This document shows positions 1 to 8,204 of a stretch of 14,664 nt of DNA, piece after piece (position 1 is the first letter of the stretch; every line of letters starts with the position of its first letter). The position numbers and the translations under genes are program-made. The notes below the pieces were generated by a model. It saw nothing but the letters and a program-made list of their open reading frames with translations. It searched no databases and was not told the DNA's origin. Source of the DNA: Bacillota bacterium (GTDB lineage Bacteria > Bacillota > Clostridia > Tissierellales > Peptoniphilaceae); contig JAEZYW010000174.1 in the NCBI GenBank assembly GCA_023418835.1, positions 1-14,664 on the forward strand. Direction: 5' to 3'.

Positions 1-187
1 GGTTAAATCATGTGCCGGTGGAGCGGGTACTTCTGTTGGGACAGGAGGAATGGTCACGAAATTAAATGCTGCTTCTATATGCATGGATAAAGGAATTGAC
101 ATGGTTCTAGCAAATAGCAAAGATTTAAAAGTTCTCAGGGATATAATCAGAGGCGAAGATGTTGGAACTTTATTTAGGGGGAAATGA
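1..187 (+). CDS. proB: Glutamate 5-kinase, C-terminal end (partial)
   Basis: Only the last 61 codons are in the window, read in the frame starting at base 2 and ending at TGA 185-187. ProB phosphorylates glutamate to gamma-glutamyl phosphate, the first step of proline synthesis in the cytoplasm. The visible part has the glycine-rich kinase segment GTGGM followed by VTKLNAA, typical of the end of the amino-acid kinase domain, and closes with GEDVGTLFRGK. The protein stops right after the kinase fold. There is no room for the C-terminal PUA domain found in E. coli-type ProB, so this is the short, PUA-less form. The stop lies one base before the proposed proA start, so the two genes are translationally close and surely one operon. 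Promoter and N-terminus lie outside the window. Confidence 0.93.
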   Translation, partial: VKSCAGGAGTSVGTGGMVTKLNAASICMDKGIDMVLANSKDLKVLRDIIRGEDVGTLFRGK

Positions 188-188
188 A

Positions 189-1430
189 ATGTTATTAGAT
201 ATAGGTAATAAAGCTAAAATCTCATCTAGGGAACTGGCAAAATTAGGAACTAAAGAAAAAAATGGAATATTACTATCTATAAAAGATGCAATTTCAAAAA
301 ATAGAGAAAATATAATTCAAAGCAATAATCTAGATATGGAAAATGGCAAAAAAATTGGTCTTTCTGATGCTCTTTTAGACAGGCTTCTTTTAGATGATAA
401 AAGAATAGATGGACTTTTAGACTCAATTGATTATGTAATTAGCCTAGATGATCCAATTGGAGTTGTGGAAGGAATGAAGACCATGGAAAATGGTTTATCT
501 GTAGGTTCTAAAACAGTTCCATTGGGCGTTGTCGGAATAATATATGAGTCTAGGCCAAATGTAACTTTGGATTGTGCATTACTTTGTATAAAATCTGGTA
601 ACTCTTTGATCCTTAAAGGGGGAAAAGAGGCAATTAATTCTAATATTGCGATTGAACAAGCTATAAGAGAGGGTATAGAAGAAGCAGGATATAATCCAGA
701 TTTTGTTCAACTAATTAAAGATAGCGATAGAAAAGTTACAGAAGAGTTTATGAGATTAAATGGATATATAGATGTTTTAATTCCAAGGGGAAGCGGAAGA
801 CTTATTAATTCAGTTACGAAAAATGCCAATGTTCCTGTTATTACAACGGGCGAAGGTAATTGTCACATCTATGTAGACGAGAGTGCTGATATTGAAATGG
901 CACTTCCCATTATAGAAAATGCTAAAACTCAAAGAACTGGGGTATGTAATGCAATGGAAACCTTATTAGTAAATTCTAGTATTGGCGAGGATTTCTATAG
1001 AGGTTTGGAAGAAATAATTAAAAATCACGAAATAAAAGTTTATGGATGTGAAAGATCCAGAAAATTCTTACCCTTTATCGAAGTTGCTACAGAAACTGAA
1101 TACGATACGGAATTTTTAGATATGGCATTTGCAATTAAAGTTGTAGATTCTGTAGAAGAAGCTATCGTGCATATTGGGAAATTTAGCACTGGACATTCTG
1201 AATCTATAATTACAAATCGTTACGATTCAAGTGAAAAGTTTTTAAATGAAGTAGATTCTGCCTGTGTCTATGTAAATGCTTCCACGAGATTTACAGACGG
1301 AGGGGAACTGGGTTTGGGAGCGGAGATGGGAATTTCCACTCAAAAACTTCACGCTCGAGGACCCATTGGACTTGAACAGTTGACGAGTAAAAAATATATA
1401 ATTTATGGACAAGGACAAATTAGAAGTTAA
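189..1430 (+). CDS. proA: Gamma-glutamyl phosphate reductase (glutamate-5-semialdehyde dehydrogenase)
   Basis: ProA reduces gamma-glutamyl phosphate with NADPH to glutamate-5-semialdehyde, the second step of proline synthesis, and acts with ProB in the cytoplasm. The product is 413 residues, the usual family size. The aldehyde-dehydrogenase fold shows PLGVVGIIYESRPNVT at about 111-126, the catalytic cysteine C253 in KTQRTGVCNAMETLLV, and the family signature at about 365-391 (STRFTDGGELGLGAEMG then HARGP). An in-frame ATG lies further upstream at 159, inside proB. I chose ATG 189 because AGGGGG at 176-181 sits 7 bases before it and the protein then begins MLLDIGNKAK, as is usual. It follows the proB stop by one base. 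No terminator is seen after its stop; the next gene has its own promoter. Confidence 0.96.
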   Translation: MLLDIGNKAKISSRELAKLGTKEKNGILLSIKDAISKNRENIIQSNNLDMENGKKIGLSDALLDRLLLDDKRIDGLLDSIDYVISLDDPIGVVEGMKTMENGLSVGSKTVPLGVVGIIYESRPNVTLDCALLCIKSGNSLILKGGKEAINSNIAIEQAIREGIEEAGYNPDFVQLIKDSDRKVTEEFMRLNGYIDVLIPRGSGRLINSVTKNANVPVITTGEGNCHIYVDESADIEMALPIIENAKTQRTGVCNAMETLLVNSSIGEDFYRGLEEIIKNHEIKVYGCERSRKFLPFIEVATETEYDTEFLDMAFAIKVVDSVEEAIVHIGKFSTGHSESIITNRYDSSEKFLNEVDSACVYVNASTRFTDGGELGLGAEMGISTQKLHARGPIGLEQLTSKKYIIYGQGQIRS

Positions 1431-1439
1431 GAAAAAATA

Positions 1440-1466
1440 TTGTCAATTACTATATGATTTTATAAT
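1440..1466 (+). promoter_or_regulatory. Probable promoter of the HTH/cupin regulator
   Basis: TTGTCA at 1440-1445 and a perfect TATAAT at 1461-1466 are separated by 15 bp, slightly short of the ideal 17. The predicted transcript would start near 1473, a few bases before AGGAGG at 1480-1485. The leader would therefore be very short. Confidence 0.5.
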
Positions 1467-1489
1467 GATTGACGAATATAGGAGGATAT

Positions 1490-2056
1490 ATGTTAGGAAA
1501 GAAAATAAGACATTTGAGAAAATCTCAAAAATTGAAATTAAATGATGTTGCAGAAAAATCAGGATTATCAGTTAGCTATATATCTCAACTTGAAAGAGAT
1601 TTAGTAGAGCCTAGTCTTTCGTCGTTAAAAAAGATAGCTTCTGCTTTAAACACCCCTGTTTACTTGCTAATTGACGATTCAGAACATGACAATATCGTTA
1701 TGAAAAAAGAAGAAAGACCCGTTATGACTTTTGGAAACACGGATACTAGATTTGAAATTGTTTCTACTACTACCCAAAGTTTGAATTTTTCACCCAAAAT
1801 GCTAATGGTTCAGTTTACCATTCCTGCTGGAAGTGAAGATTCTGAAGATTACATCACACATTCAGCTGAAGAGTTGATTGTCCTTGAAAAAGGAAAATTA
1901 GAAGTGACATATGGAGATGCTGTCTACGAACTAGAACCTGGGGATTCAATTTACGTTCAAGAAAACATTCCCCATAGAATTGTGAACTTGTCTGAGGAAG
2001 AATCAGTGGGTTATTATGTAGTAACACCTCCATCAATTCCAAAAAACGAAGCTTAA
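1490..2056 (+). CDS. XRE-family transcriptional regulator with C-terminal cupin domain
   Basis: A 188-residue cytoplasmic DNA-binding protein of the common HTH_3 plus Cupin_2 architecture. Residues about 4-60 form the XRE helix-turn-helix (KIRHLRKSQKLKLNDVAEKS, then SVSYISQLERDLVEPSLSSL). The second half is a small beta-barrel cupin with HSAEELIVLEKGKLEV and the second cupin motif around EPGDSIYVQENIPHRIVN. In this family the cupin is thought to sense a small molecule. An upstream in-frame ATG at 1469 is rejected because AGGAGG at 1480-1485 lies just before ATG 1490 and family members start as MLGKKIR. It has its own promoter and terminator and stands directly before the TRAP transporter operon. 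Regulation of that operon is plausible from position only. The ligand cannot be read from the sequence. Confidence 0.9.
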   Translation: MLGKKIRHLRKSQKLKLNDVAEKSGLSVSYISQLERDLVEPSLSSLKKIASALNTPVYLLIDDSEHDNIVMKKEERPVMTFGNTDTRFEIVSTTTQSLNFSPKMLMVQFTIPAGSEDSEDYITHSAEELIVLEKGKLEVTYGDAVYELEPGDSIYVQENIPHRIVNLSEEESVGYYVVTPPSIPKNEA

Positions 2057-2063
2057 TTAACCT

Positions 2064-2089
2064 AGGCAGTGGATGGGACTGCCTTTTTT
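2064..2089 (+). terminator. Intrinsic terminator after the HTH/cupin gene
   Basis: AGGCAGT (2064-2070) and ACTGCCT (2078-2084) form a perfect 7-bp stem with a 7-nt loop, and the T-run continues to 2089. It lies 8 bp after the stop codon and isolates the regulator from the TRAP operon. Confidence 0.88.
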
Positions 2090-2111
2090 GATTGTTTTTA
2101 GTTATAGTCTA

Positions 2112-2140
2112 TTTACAAAAACTTCAACATTTGTTATGAT
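2112..2140 (+). promoter_or_regulatory. Probable promoter of the TRAP transporter operon
   Basis: TTTACA at 2112-2117 and TATGAT at 2135-2140 are 17 bp apart, and TG at 2132-2133 makes an extended -10. The expected transcription start is near 2147, only about 11 nt before GTG 2158. A 5-bp inverted pair, ACAAA at 2115-2119 and TTTGT at 2130-2134, lies across the spacer and could be part of an operator, but it is too short to claim. Confidence 0.65.
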
Positions 2141-2157
2141 TTATTCTATTAGAGTAG

Positions 2158-4017
2158 GTGAAAAAAATTATTGCAAAAGAACATAATAGTATTTTAAAAT
2201 TTTTTGTTTTCTTGTTTGGCTTATCTATTGCAATCTTAAATTTTTATACAAAATTAGAGACTATAGCTTTTAGGTCTTATTTCACAATGGGCTTAGTTTT
2301 TTTAGCTTTTGTTTTTAATAGGCAAAAATCTAAAATATCTTCAAAATTAGACTACTTTTTTGCAACGATTACAATTATTGTGTTTAGTTACATAATTTAT
2401 CGCTACCCACAAATTGTTGCAAGGGGAGGAGTTTTAGAAGATTTAGATTATGTAATTGGTATAATAGGCATTTTATTATTACTAGTTATCGGATTTTTTT
2501 ACAGTAGAAATTTACTCATTTTAGTTTCAATTTTTTTAATTTATGCAATTTATGGAAGATTCGCACCTCTTAGCTTAAGTCATCCCGGTTTTTCTATCAA
2601 TAGAATAATTAGCCATTTAATTTGGGGAAGCCAAGGAATTTTTGGCGTTACAATGGGAGTCTGTGCTTCTTATATATTTTTATTTTTACTATTCGGAGAG
2701 TTTTTACAAAAAAGCGGACTTAGTGAATTTATAAATGACATCTCCCTTGCAATTATTGGGGACAAAAGAGGTGGTCCTGCTAAAGTGTCGGTAATAGCTA
2801 GTGCATTGTTGGGAATGATAAATGGATCTGCTGTTGCCAACGTTGCCACTACGGGAATGATTACAATTCCTCTTATGGAAAAAATCGGATATAGAAAAGA
2901 ATTTGCTGCTGCCGTAGAAGCAACTGCCTCTACTGGAGGTCAATTTGCCCCGCCAATAATGGGGGCTGTCGGATTTGTTATGGCAGAATATTTAGGGATA
3001 TCTTATTCAAAAGTCATGATTGCCGCAATAATTCCTGCAATTTATTATTATTTTGGAGTATTAGTATCAGTACATCAAGAAGCCAAGGTAAAGGGTCTTA
3101 AAGGGATTCCAAAAGAAAATTTGCCAAACTTAAAAGAGGTTATTAAGACGAGGGGATTTCTCTCAATACCAATAATAATAGTTGTCATTTTAATTCTAAT
3201 GAGATATTCTCCCATTTACGCATCTTTTATCGGTATTATTTCTACAATTATCGTTTCACAATTTACAAAAGAAAATAAAATGGGGCCTAGAGAAATTATG
3301 GATTCCATAGTACAAGGAACTTTGAACACGATAAATATTGGAGTTTCTTGCGCCTTAATTGGAATTGTTATTGGAATCGTTTCTCTGACAGCTTTAGGAT
3401 TGAACTTTGGAAATTTGATTATGTCTAGTCCATTTTTAAGCAGTTCTCTGACAGCTGGAATACTTACAATGGTAATGAGTATAATTTTAGGAATGGGCGT
3501 TCCTGGCGTTGCAGCTTATGTAATTGTAGCCAGCGTCTCTGTTCCTATATTGATAAAATTAGGGGTTGAATCTATTGTTGCCCATATGTTTTGTTTAATT
3601 TATGCGTGTTTGTCTAATATAACACCACCTGTTGCCATAAGCTCTTATGTTGCAGCGGGAATTGCAGGTGCAGATGAGTTTAAAACTTCAATAGAAGCAT
3701 TAAAGATTGGATTTACTGGTTTTTTATTTCCATTTTTCTTTTTAATGAATCCGGAACTTTTAATAGGTGCAGTTCCAGAAGTTAATTTGCTATATTTATT
3801 GAGGATTTTCATCACTGGATTGTTTGGAGTATTTAATTTATCCTGTGCTTTTGAAGGTATGTTATTAAATAAGCTAAATGGCTTACAAAGAATTTTGTTA
3901 TTTGGAGTGGGGATTTTGTCTGTAGACCCTAAATTGATTACAGATTTTATAGGAATTGGAATTTTTACAAAAATATTGCTTATAAATAGGAGGCAGTTCA
4001 TAGATGAAAAAATTTAA
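2158..4017 (+). CDS. TRAP transporter fused permease (DctQM-type, TAXI subclass)
   Basis: Large inner-membrane permease, 619 residues, of a TRAP secondary transporter, which uses a binding protein and an ion gradient rather than ATP. It is the fused form: an N-terminal hydrophobic DctQ-like part (helices within about 10-135) joined to a DctM-like domain. Diagnostic stretches are GGPAKVSVIASALLG (205-219), GSAVANVATTG (223-233), ASTGGQFAPPIMGA (257-270), GMGVPGVAAY (445-454) and SNITPPVA (486-493). The substrate is unknown. The GTG start is uncertain: only weak AGAG stands before it, while AGGTGA at 2156-2161 would better serve a rare ATT start at 2170. The family N-terminus (KEHNSILKFF) begins here, so the gene cannot start much later. 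It overlaps the binding-protein gene by 14 bp. The usual TAXI order is binding protein first; here the permease comes first. Confidence 0.92.
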   Translation: MKKIIAKEHNSILKFFVFLFGLSIAILNFYTKLETIAFRSYFTMGLVFLAFVFNRQKSKISSKLDYFFATITIIVFSYIIYRYPQIVARGGVLEDLDYVIGIIGILLLLVIGFFYSRNLLILVSIFLIYAIYGRFAPLSLSHPGFSINRIISHLIWGSQGIFGVTMGVCASYIFLFLLFGEFLQKSGLSEFINDISLAIIGDKRGGPAKVSVIASALLGMINGSAVANVATTGMITIPLMEKIGYRKEFAAAVEATASTGGQFAPPIMGAVGFVMAEYLGISYSKVMIAAIIPAIYYYFGVLVSVHQEAKVKGLKGIPKENLPNLKEVIKTRGFLSIPIIIVVILILMRYSPIYASFIGIISTIIVSQFTKENKMGPREIMDSIVQGTLNTINIGVSCALIGIVIGIVSLTALGLNFGNLIMSSPFLSSSLTAGILTMVMSIILGMGVPGVAAYVIVASVSVPILIKLGVESIVAHMFCLIYACLSNITPPVAISSYVAAGIAGADEFKTSIEALKIGFTGFLFPFFFLMNPELLIGAVPEVNLLYLLRIFITGLFGVFNLSCAFEGMLLNKLNGLQRILLFGVGILSVDPKLITDFIGIGIFTKILLINRRQFIDEKI

Positions 4018-4963
4018 AATAGTAGCTTTAATTCTACTATTTATACTTTTAACGGGATGTAATGAAAAAGAAAATGTAGAATATATAAATATACCAACGG
4101 CGTCGACAACTGGGACTTTATATCCCTTTGGTAATGCAATTGCAAATTTATGGAATGAAAACATTTCTGGAATAAAGGCCAATGCACAAGCATCAAATGG
4201 AGGTATAGATAATTTAAATTTATTAGAAAAAGGGGAAGCCAACATTAGTATGGCAGTTACCTCCAACGTTTATCAATCCTTTAAAGGACTGGAATCCTTT
4301 GAAGGCAGAGCCAATGAAAAGATTAGAATAATAACTGGATTGTATTACAATCCCAATCAGTTAGTGGTTTCTAAAAATTCTGGTATCAATTCTATAGAAG
4401 AAATTAAAGGCCATAGATTTGCCCCGGGATCTCCTGGGTCGACAACGGAATACGAGGCTTCTATACACTTTAAATACGCCGGAATAGATTATCCAAGTGA
4501 AATTGAACCCCAGTATGTAAACTTCACTGAAGCCATCGATTTAATTAGAAATAAACAAGTAGAGGGAGCCTGGATTATGGCAGGTGCTCCTACTTCTGCA
4601 GTAACTGAGATGTTAAAAACTACAGATACAAAGTTACTAGAAATACCCCAATCCTTAATTGACGATATGAAAAAGGACTATCCTTGGTATTCTAATTACA
4701 CATTAAAAGCCGGAACTTACGAAGAACTAGAGGAAGATTTAAACACCTCTGCCATAAAAATGGTTATGTTTACATCAGAAGATATGGACGAAGAATTGGT
4801 TTACGAACTTACAAAAGTCTTCTGGGAAAATATAGAAGATCTCAAGGCCACACACAACTTCTTAAAGGAAGTGACAATACAAGAAGCATTGACAGACATT
4901 GCAGAACTGCCTATTCACGAAGGAGCATTGAGATATTATAAAGAAGCAGGAATTATAAAATAA
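4004..4963 (+). CDS. TAXI-family TRAP transporter solute-binding lipoprotein
   Basis: Extracytoplasmic binding subunit of 319 residues that delivers substrate to the fused permease encoded just upstream. The N-terminus is a lipoprotein signal: a short charged start, a hydrophobic core and the lipobox LLTGC with lipidated C19, so it should be anchored on the outer face of the membrane. TAXI features follow: STTGTLYPFGNAIANLWNEN near 32-51, ASNGGIDNLNLLEKGEANIS in the next segment, then NQLVVSKNSGINSIEEIKG and APGSPGSTTEYEA. AGGAGG at 3988-3993 is 10 bases before ATG 4004. The start lies inside the end of the permease gene, so the two are translationally coupled. Known family substrates include dicarboxylates and amino acids such as glutamate, but the substrate here cannot be told. 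Confidence 0.92.
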   Translation: MKKFKIVALILLFILLTGCNEKENVEYINIPTASTTGTLYPFGNAIANLWNENISGIKANAQASNGGIDNLNLLEKGEANISMAVTSNVYQSFKGLESFEGRANEKIRIITGLYYNPNQLVVSKNSGINSIEEIKGHRFAPGSPGSTTEYEASIHFKYAGIDYPSEIEPQYVNFTEAIDLIRNKQVEGAWIMAGAPTSAVTEMLKTTDTKLLEIPQSLIDDMKKDYPWYSNYTLKAGTYEELEEDLNTSAIKMVMFTSEDMDEELVYELTKVFWENIEDLKATHNFLKEVTIQEALTDIAELPIHEGALRYYKEAGIIK

Positions 4964-4973
4964 GGAGACGATA

Positions 4974-6665
4974 ATGACGAATAATGAAGGGAAACCCATA
5001 GAGGTTTTAAGTAAAAAATCCCATAAAGATTTGATACAAATTGCCAAAAGTCTAGGTTTAAATATAAAAAATAATATAAACAAATCAGAGTTAATTGACT
5101 TGATTTCCACAAAAAACTTAAACTCAGATATAAAAGGCACGGTAAAAGGGGAGTTTGAAAATAAAGATCTCGATAAGATGACGATAATAGAACTTCGAGA
5201 AGTTGCGGAAAAATTAGGTGTTCAATCTTCTTATAAATATAAAAAGAATGAATTGAGACAACTGATTGATGCAGAGATGGCAAAAGAGATTGAGTTGGGT
5301 AAAAAATCTATTTCTGAGCTTAGAAAGATTGCAGAAGCTAAGGGAATACCAGATTATTACAAGTACAACAAAAATGATTTACTTAGATTAATTAAATATA
5401 GTGCTGACCAACCTTTAGAAGACATAGAATACGATATGGAAATTGAAAGGGAAGAAGAGCCAAATAATACGGACCTAGAAGGAATAGATTTAGACGAAGT
5501 TTCAGACAATGTGTCTAATATTATAGAAAAGATGGACGATATAAATTATGTCAGTGGAATTTTGGAAGTCTTACAAGATGGTTATGGGTTTTTAAGGAGA
5601 AATAATTATCTAACTAGCGAAGGAGATGTTTACGTTTCTCCAAGTCAAATTAGAAAATTTAGACTTAAAACTGGAGATAAGGTCGTAGGGGTAATTAAAC
5701 CACCTAGCGTTACAGAAAAATTTAACGCTTTAATTTACATTAATTCTGTAAATGATAGAGATCCCCAAGCTTCTTCAAACAGAGCTCCTTTTGAATCTCT
5801 AACGCCAATTTATCCAAATAGTAGAATTACCTTAGAAACTGACGAAGAGATACTAGCTACCAGAATGGTGGATTTAATAGCTCCAATAGGGAAAGGTCAA
5901 AGGGGTCTCATAGTTTCTCAACCAAAGTCTGGGAAAACTACACTTTTAAAAATGGTGGCAAAGGCAATTGAACTTCAATATCCTGATACTCATTTAATTG
6001 TGTTATTAATCGACGAAAGACCTGAGGAAGTAACGGATATGCAACGCTCTGTAAAAGGAGAAGTCGTATCTTCTACTTTTGACGAGCAACCAAAAAACCA
6101 TATTAAAGTTGCCGAAATGGTTATAGAAAGGGCAAAAAGATTAGTAGAAAACAAAGAAGATGTTATAATACTATTGGATTCCATTACTAAACTGGCCAGA
6201 GCTTATAATCTTATAACACCACCCAGTGGAAAAACTTTATCTGGAGGGTTAGATCCATTGTCTTTGTATAAACCTAAAAAGTTTTTCGGTTCTGCTAGAA
6301 ATGTTGAAGAAGGGGGTTCTTTGACAATACTTGCAACTGCATTGGTTGAAACAGGTTCCAGAATGGACGATATTATATATGAAGAGTTTAAGGGAACAGG
6401 TAATATGGAAATACATCTAGATAGAAAACTTTCCGAAAGAAGAATTTTCCCTGCAATAGACATCTATAAATCTGGAACTAGAAAAGAAGAGTTGCTTTTA
6501 AATTCTGATGAGTTAGAAGTTGCTACAATAGTAAGACAGGCTATGGGAGAGCTTTCCACACAAGAAGTTTCAGAGATGCTAATAGGATTACTAGACGAGA
6601 CAGATAACAATAAAGAGTTTATCAGATTAATTAAAAATAGAGGGCTTAATAGATTTGCCCATTAA
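4974..6665 (+). CDS. rho: Transcription termination factor Rho with three N-terminal Rho_N repeats
   Basis: Hexameric RNA-dependent ATPase and helicase that ends untranslated transcripts. At 563 residues it is much longer than E. coli Rho (419). Domains: three similar SAP-like Rho_N repeats at about 12-44, 66-98 and 108-140, each with a (S/T)-x-x-(D/E)-L-x-x-(I/V)-A core and a K-(S/N)-(E/D)-L end; an acidic linker at about 149-188; the cold-shock RNA-binding domain with RNP1-like GYGFLR at 203-208; and the RecA-like ATPase. In the ATPase, the Walker A is PKSGKT (317-322, K321), the catalytic glutamate region is LIDERPEEVTDM (345-356), Walker B is VIILLDS (397-403), and the Q-loop region LSGGLDPL precedes ARNVEEGGSLT. 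The P-loop context reads SQPKSGKT, against PPKAGKT in many homologues. AGGAG at 4963-4967 precedes ATG 4974. It lies 10 bp after the TAXI gene with no terminator between, so it is probably co-transcribed. Confidence 0.97.
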   Translation: MTNNEGKPIEVLSKKSHKDLIQIAKSLGLNIKNNINKSELIDLISTKNLNSDIKGTVKGEFENKDLDKMTIIELREVAEKLGVQSSYKYKKNELRQLIDAEMAKEIELGKKSISELRKIAEAKGIPDYYKYNKNDLLRLIKYSADQPLEDIEYDMEIEREEEPNNTDLEGIDLDEVSDNVSNIIEKMDDINYVSGILEVLQDGYGFLRRNNYLTSEGDVYVSPSQIRKFRLKTGDKVVGVIKPPSVTEKFNALIYINSVNDRDPQASSNRAPFESLTPIYPNSRITLETDEEILATRMVDLIAPIGKGQRGLIVSQPKSGKTTLLKMVAKAIELQYPDTHLIVLLIDERPEEVTDMQRSVKGEVVSSTFDEQPKNHIKVAEMVIERAKRLVENKEDVIILLDSITKLARAYNLITPPSGKTLSGGLDPLSLYKPKKFFGSARNVEEGGSLTILATALVETGSRMDDIIYEEFKGTGNMEIHLDRKLSERRIFPAIDIYKSGTRKEELLLNSDELEVATIVRQAMGELSTQEVSEMLIGLLDETDNNKEFIRLIKNRGLNRFAH

Positions 6666-6679
6666 ATTATATCAAATTG

Positions 6680-6708
6680 TTGTATAAAACTGAGAGCTAA
6701 TGTATTAT
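6680..6708 (+). promoter_or_regulatory. Possible weak promoter for gltX
   Basis: TTGTAT at 6680-6685 and TATTAT at 6703-6708 with a 17-bp spacer lie in the 63-bp gap between rho and gltX. No terminator is visible in this gap, so read-through from rho is also likely. The match is only moderate in such AT-rich DNA. Confidence 0.35.
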
Positions 6709-6728
6709 AAATATTAGGAGGATGAGAA

Positions 6729-8204
6729 ATGGGAGATATAAGAGTTCGTTTTGCTCCAAGTCCAACTGGATACTTGCACATAGGTGGGCTTAGGACAGCG
6801 CTGTATAATTATTTATTTTCAAAGGGAAACAATGGAAAATTTGTTTTAAGAATAGAAGACACGGATCAGACTAGATTTGTTGAAGGGGCTTTGGAAAATC
6901 TTATTAGATCCTTAGAATGGTCTGGGATAACATATGATGAAGGAGTTTTTCTAGAAGATGGAAAACTAGTTCAAAAAGGAGACTTTGGTCCATATATCCA
7001 ATCAGAAAGACTTGACATCTACAACGAATATGTAGACAAGTTAATCGAAAGTGGACACGCATATTATTGTTTTTGCGATATGGATAGACTTGAAAACCTT
7101 AGGGAAAGACAAAAAATGGAAGGAAAAGTTCCAAGATATGACGGACTTTGTCGTGGGGTTTCCATTGAAGAGGCTAAAAAAAGAATTGCAGCAGGAGAAG
7201 AGTATGTTGTAAGGCTTAAAATGCCAGATAATCATCAAATTGAATTTGACGATTTAGTAAGAGGACATATTTCTATTAACTCAAATGACGTAGATGACCA
7301 AGTTCTTTTAAAATCTGACGGATACCCAACATATCACATGGCAGTAGTAGTTGACGACCATTTAATGGGGATTACACACGTTGTAAGAGGAGAAGAATGG
7401 ATTTCATCCACTCCAAAACATGTCTATTTATTTGAGGCTTTTGGTTGGGAAACTCCTAAGTTTGTCCATCTGCCAACGGTACTAAATGAAAGTAGAAAAA
7501 AACTTTCCAAAAGAGAAGGGGACGTTTCCGTTGAAGACTTCAAAGCCAGTGGATATTTACCTCAAGGTCTAGTAAATTATTTAGCCCTTGTGGGTTGGAG
7601 CCCAGAAGGCAATAAGGAAATCATGACCTTAGAAGAGATGATAGAAGAATTTACTTTCGACAGAGTTGCCAGCGCTGGCGGAATATTTGATAAAAAGAAA
7701 TTAGATTGGGTGAACAGTCACTACATTAAAGAATTAGAAATTGACGAATTTTATGAATTGGCTAAACCTTTTATAATAAATAGTGGACTAGTTGAAGAAA
7801 GCTTTTTTGATGGACATGAAGAATGGACTAAAATTTTATTGGAAACTATTCAAGATAGTGTAGATAATTTAGCTCAAGTTCCAGAACATATTAAGTTTGC
7901 TTTCGAAGATTTTCCAAAGCTAGAAGAAGGTGAGTTAGAAGTCTTAAAAGGAGAAACTGTACCTCAACTTTTAGATGCAATTATGGAAAAAGTGCAACAA
8001 ATGGATTCTATAACTTTAGAAAGTTCTAAAACCTTTATGAAAGAAATCCAAAAAGAAACTGGAATAAAAGGTAAGAATTTATTCATGCCAACTAGAGTTG
8101 CTATTACAGGTGTTCAACATGGTCCTGAATTAGCCAACATATTATATCTTTTAGGCAAGGAAAAAATACTTGAAAGATTAGAATTAGTAAAAACATTAAT
8201 ATAA
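6729..8204 (+). CDS. gltX: Glutamyl-tRNA synthetase
   Basis: Class I aminoacyl-tRNA synthetase that charges tRNA-Glu with glutamate in the cytoplasm. The product has 491 residues, normal for bacterial GluRS. RFAPSPTGYLHIGGLRTAL at 7-25 carries the HIGH-like motif HIGG (17-20), and KLSKR at 258-262 is the KMSKS-equivalent loop in NESRKKLSKREGD. RIEDTDQTR at 41-49 is the usual GluRS motif. C114, C116 and C141 match three of the zinc-ligand positions of the E. coli enzyme; the fourth position (CRH there) reads CRG here. AGGAGG at 6716-6721 is 7 bases before ATG 6729. Whether it also misacylates tRNA-Gln cannot be read here. Its only downstream terminator-like hairpin is the one in the ECF gene leader at 8258-8289. 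Confidence 0.96.
   Translation: MGDIRVRFAPSPTGYLHIGGLRTALYNYLFSKGNNGKFVLRIEDTDQTRFVEGALENLIRSLEWSGITYDEGVFLEDGKLVQKGDFGPYIQSERLDIYNEYVDKLIESGHAYYCFCDMDRLENLRERQKMEGKVPRYDGLCRGVSIEEAKKRIAAGEEYVVRLKMPDNHQIEFDDLVRGHISINSNDVDDQVLLKSDGYPTYHMAVVVDDHLMGITHVVRGEEWISSTPKHVYLFEAFGWETPKFVHLPTVLNESRKKLSKREGDVSVEDFKASGYLPQGLVNYLALVGWSPEGNKEIMTLEEMIEEFTFDRVASAGGIFDKKKLDWVNSHYIKELEIDEFYELAKPFIINSGLVEESFFDGHEEWTKILLETIQDSVDNLAQVPEHIKFAFEDFPKLEEGELEVLKGETVPQLLDAIMEKVQQMDSITLESSKTFMKEIQKETGIKGKNLFMPTRVAITGVQHGPELANILYLLGKEKILERLELVKTLI

Noticed and set aside
159..188. Earlier in-frame start for proA at 159
   Set aside because: It would overlap proB by 29 bases without a good ribosome binding site. ATG 189 has AGGGGG at the right distance and gives the normal N-terminus.
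2115..2134. Operator for the HTH/cupin regulator (ACAAA and TTTGT across the promoter spacer)
   Set aside because: A 5-bp inverted pair in AT-rich DNA is weak evidence, and I do not see the same element at the regulator's own promoter.
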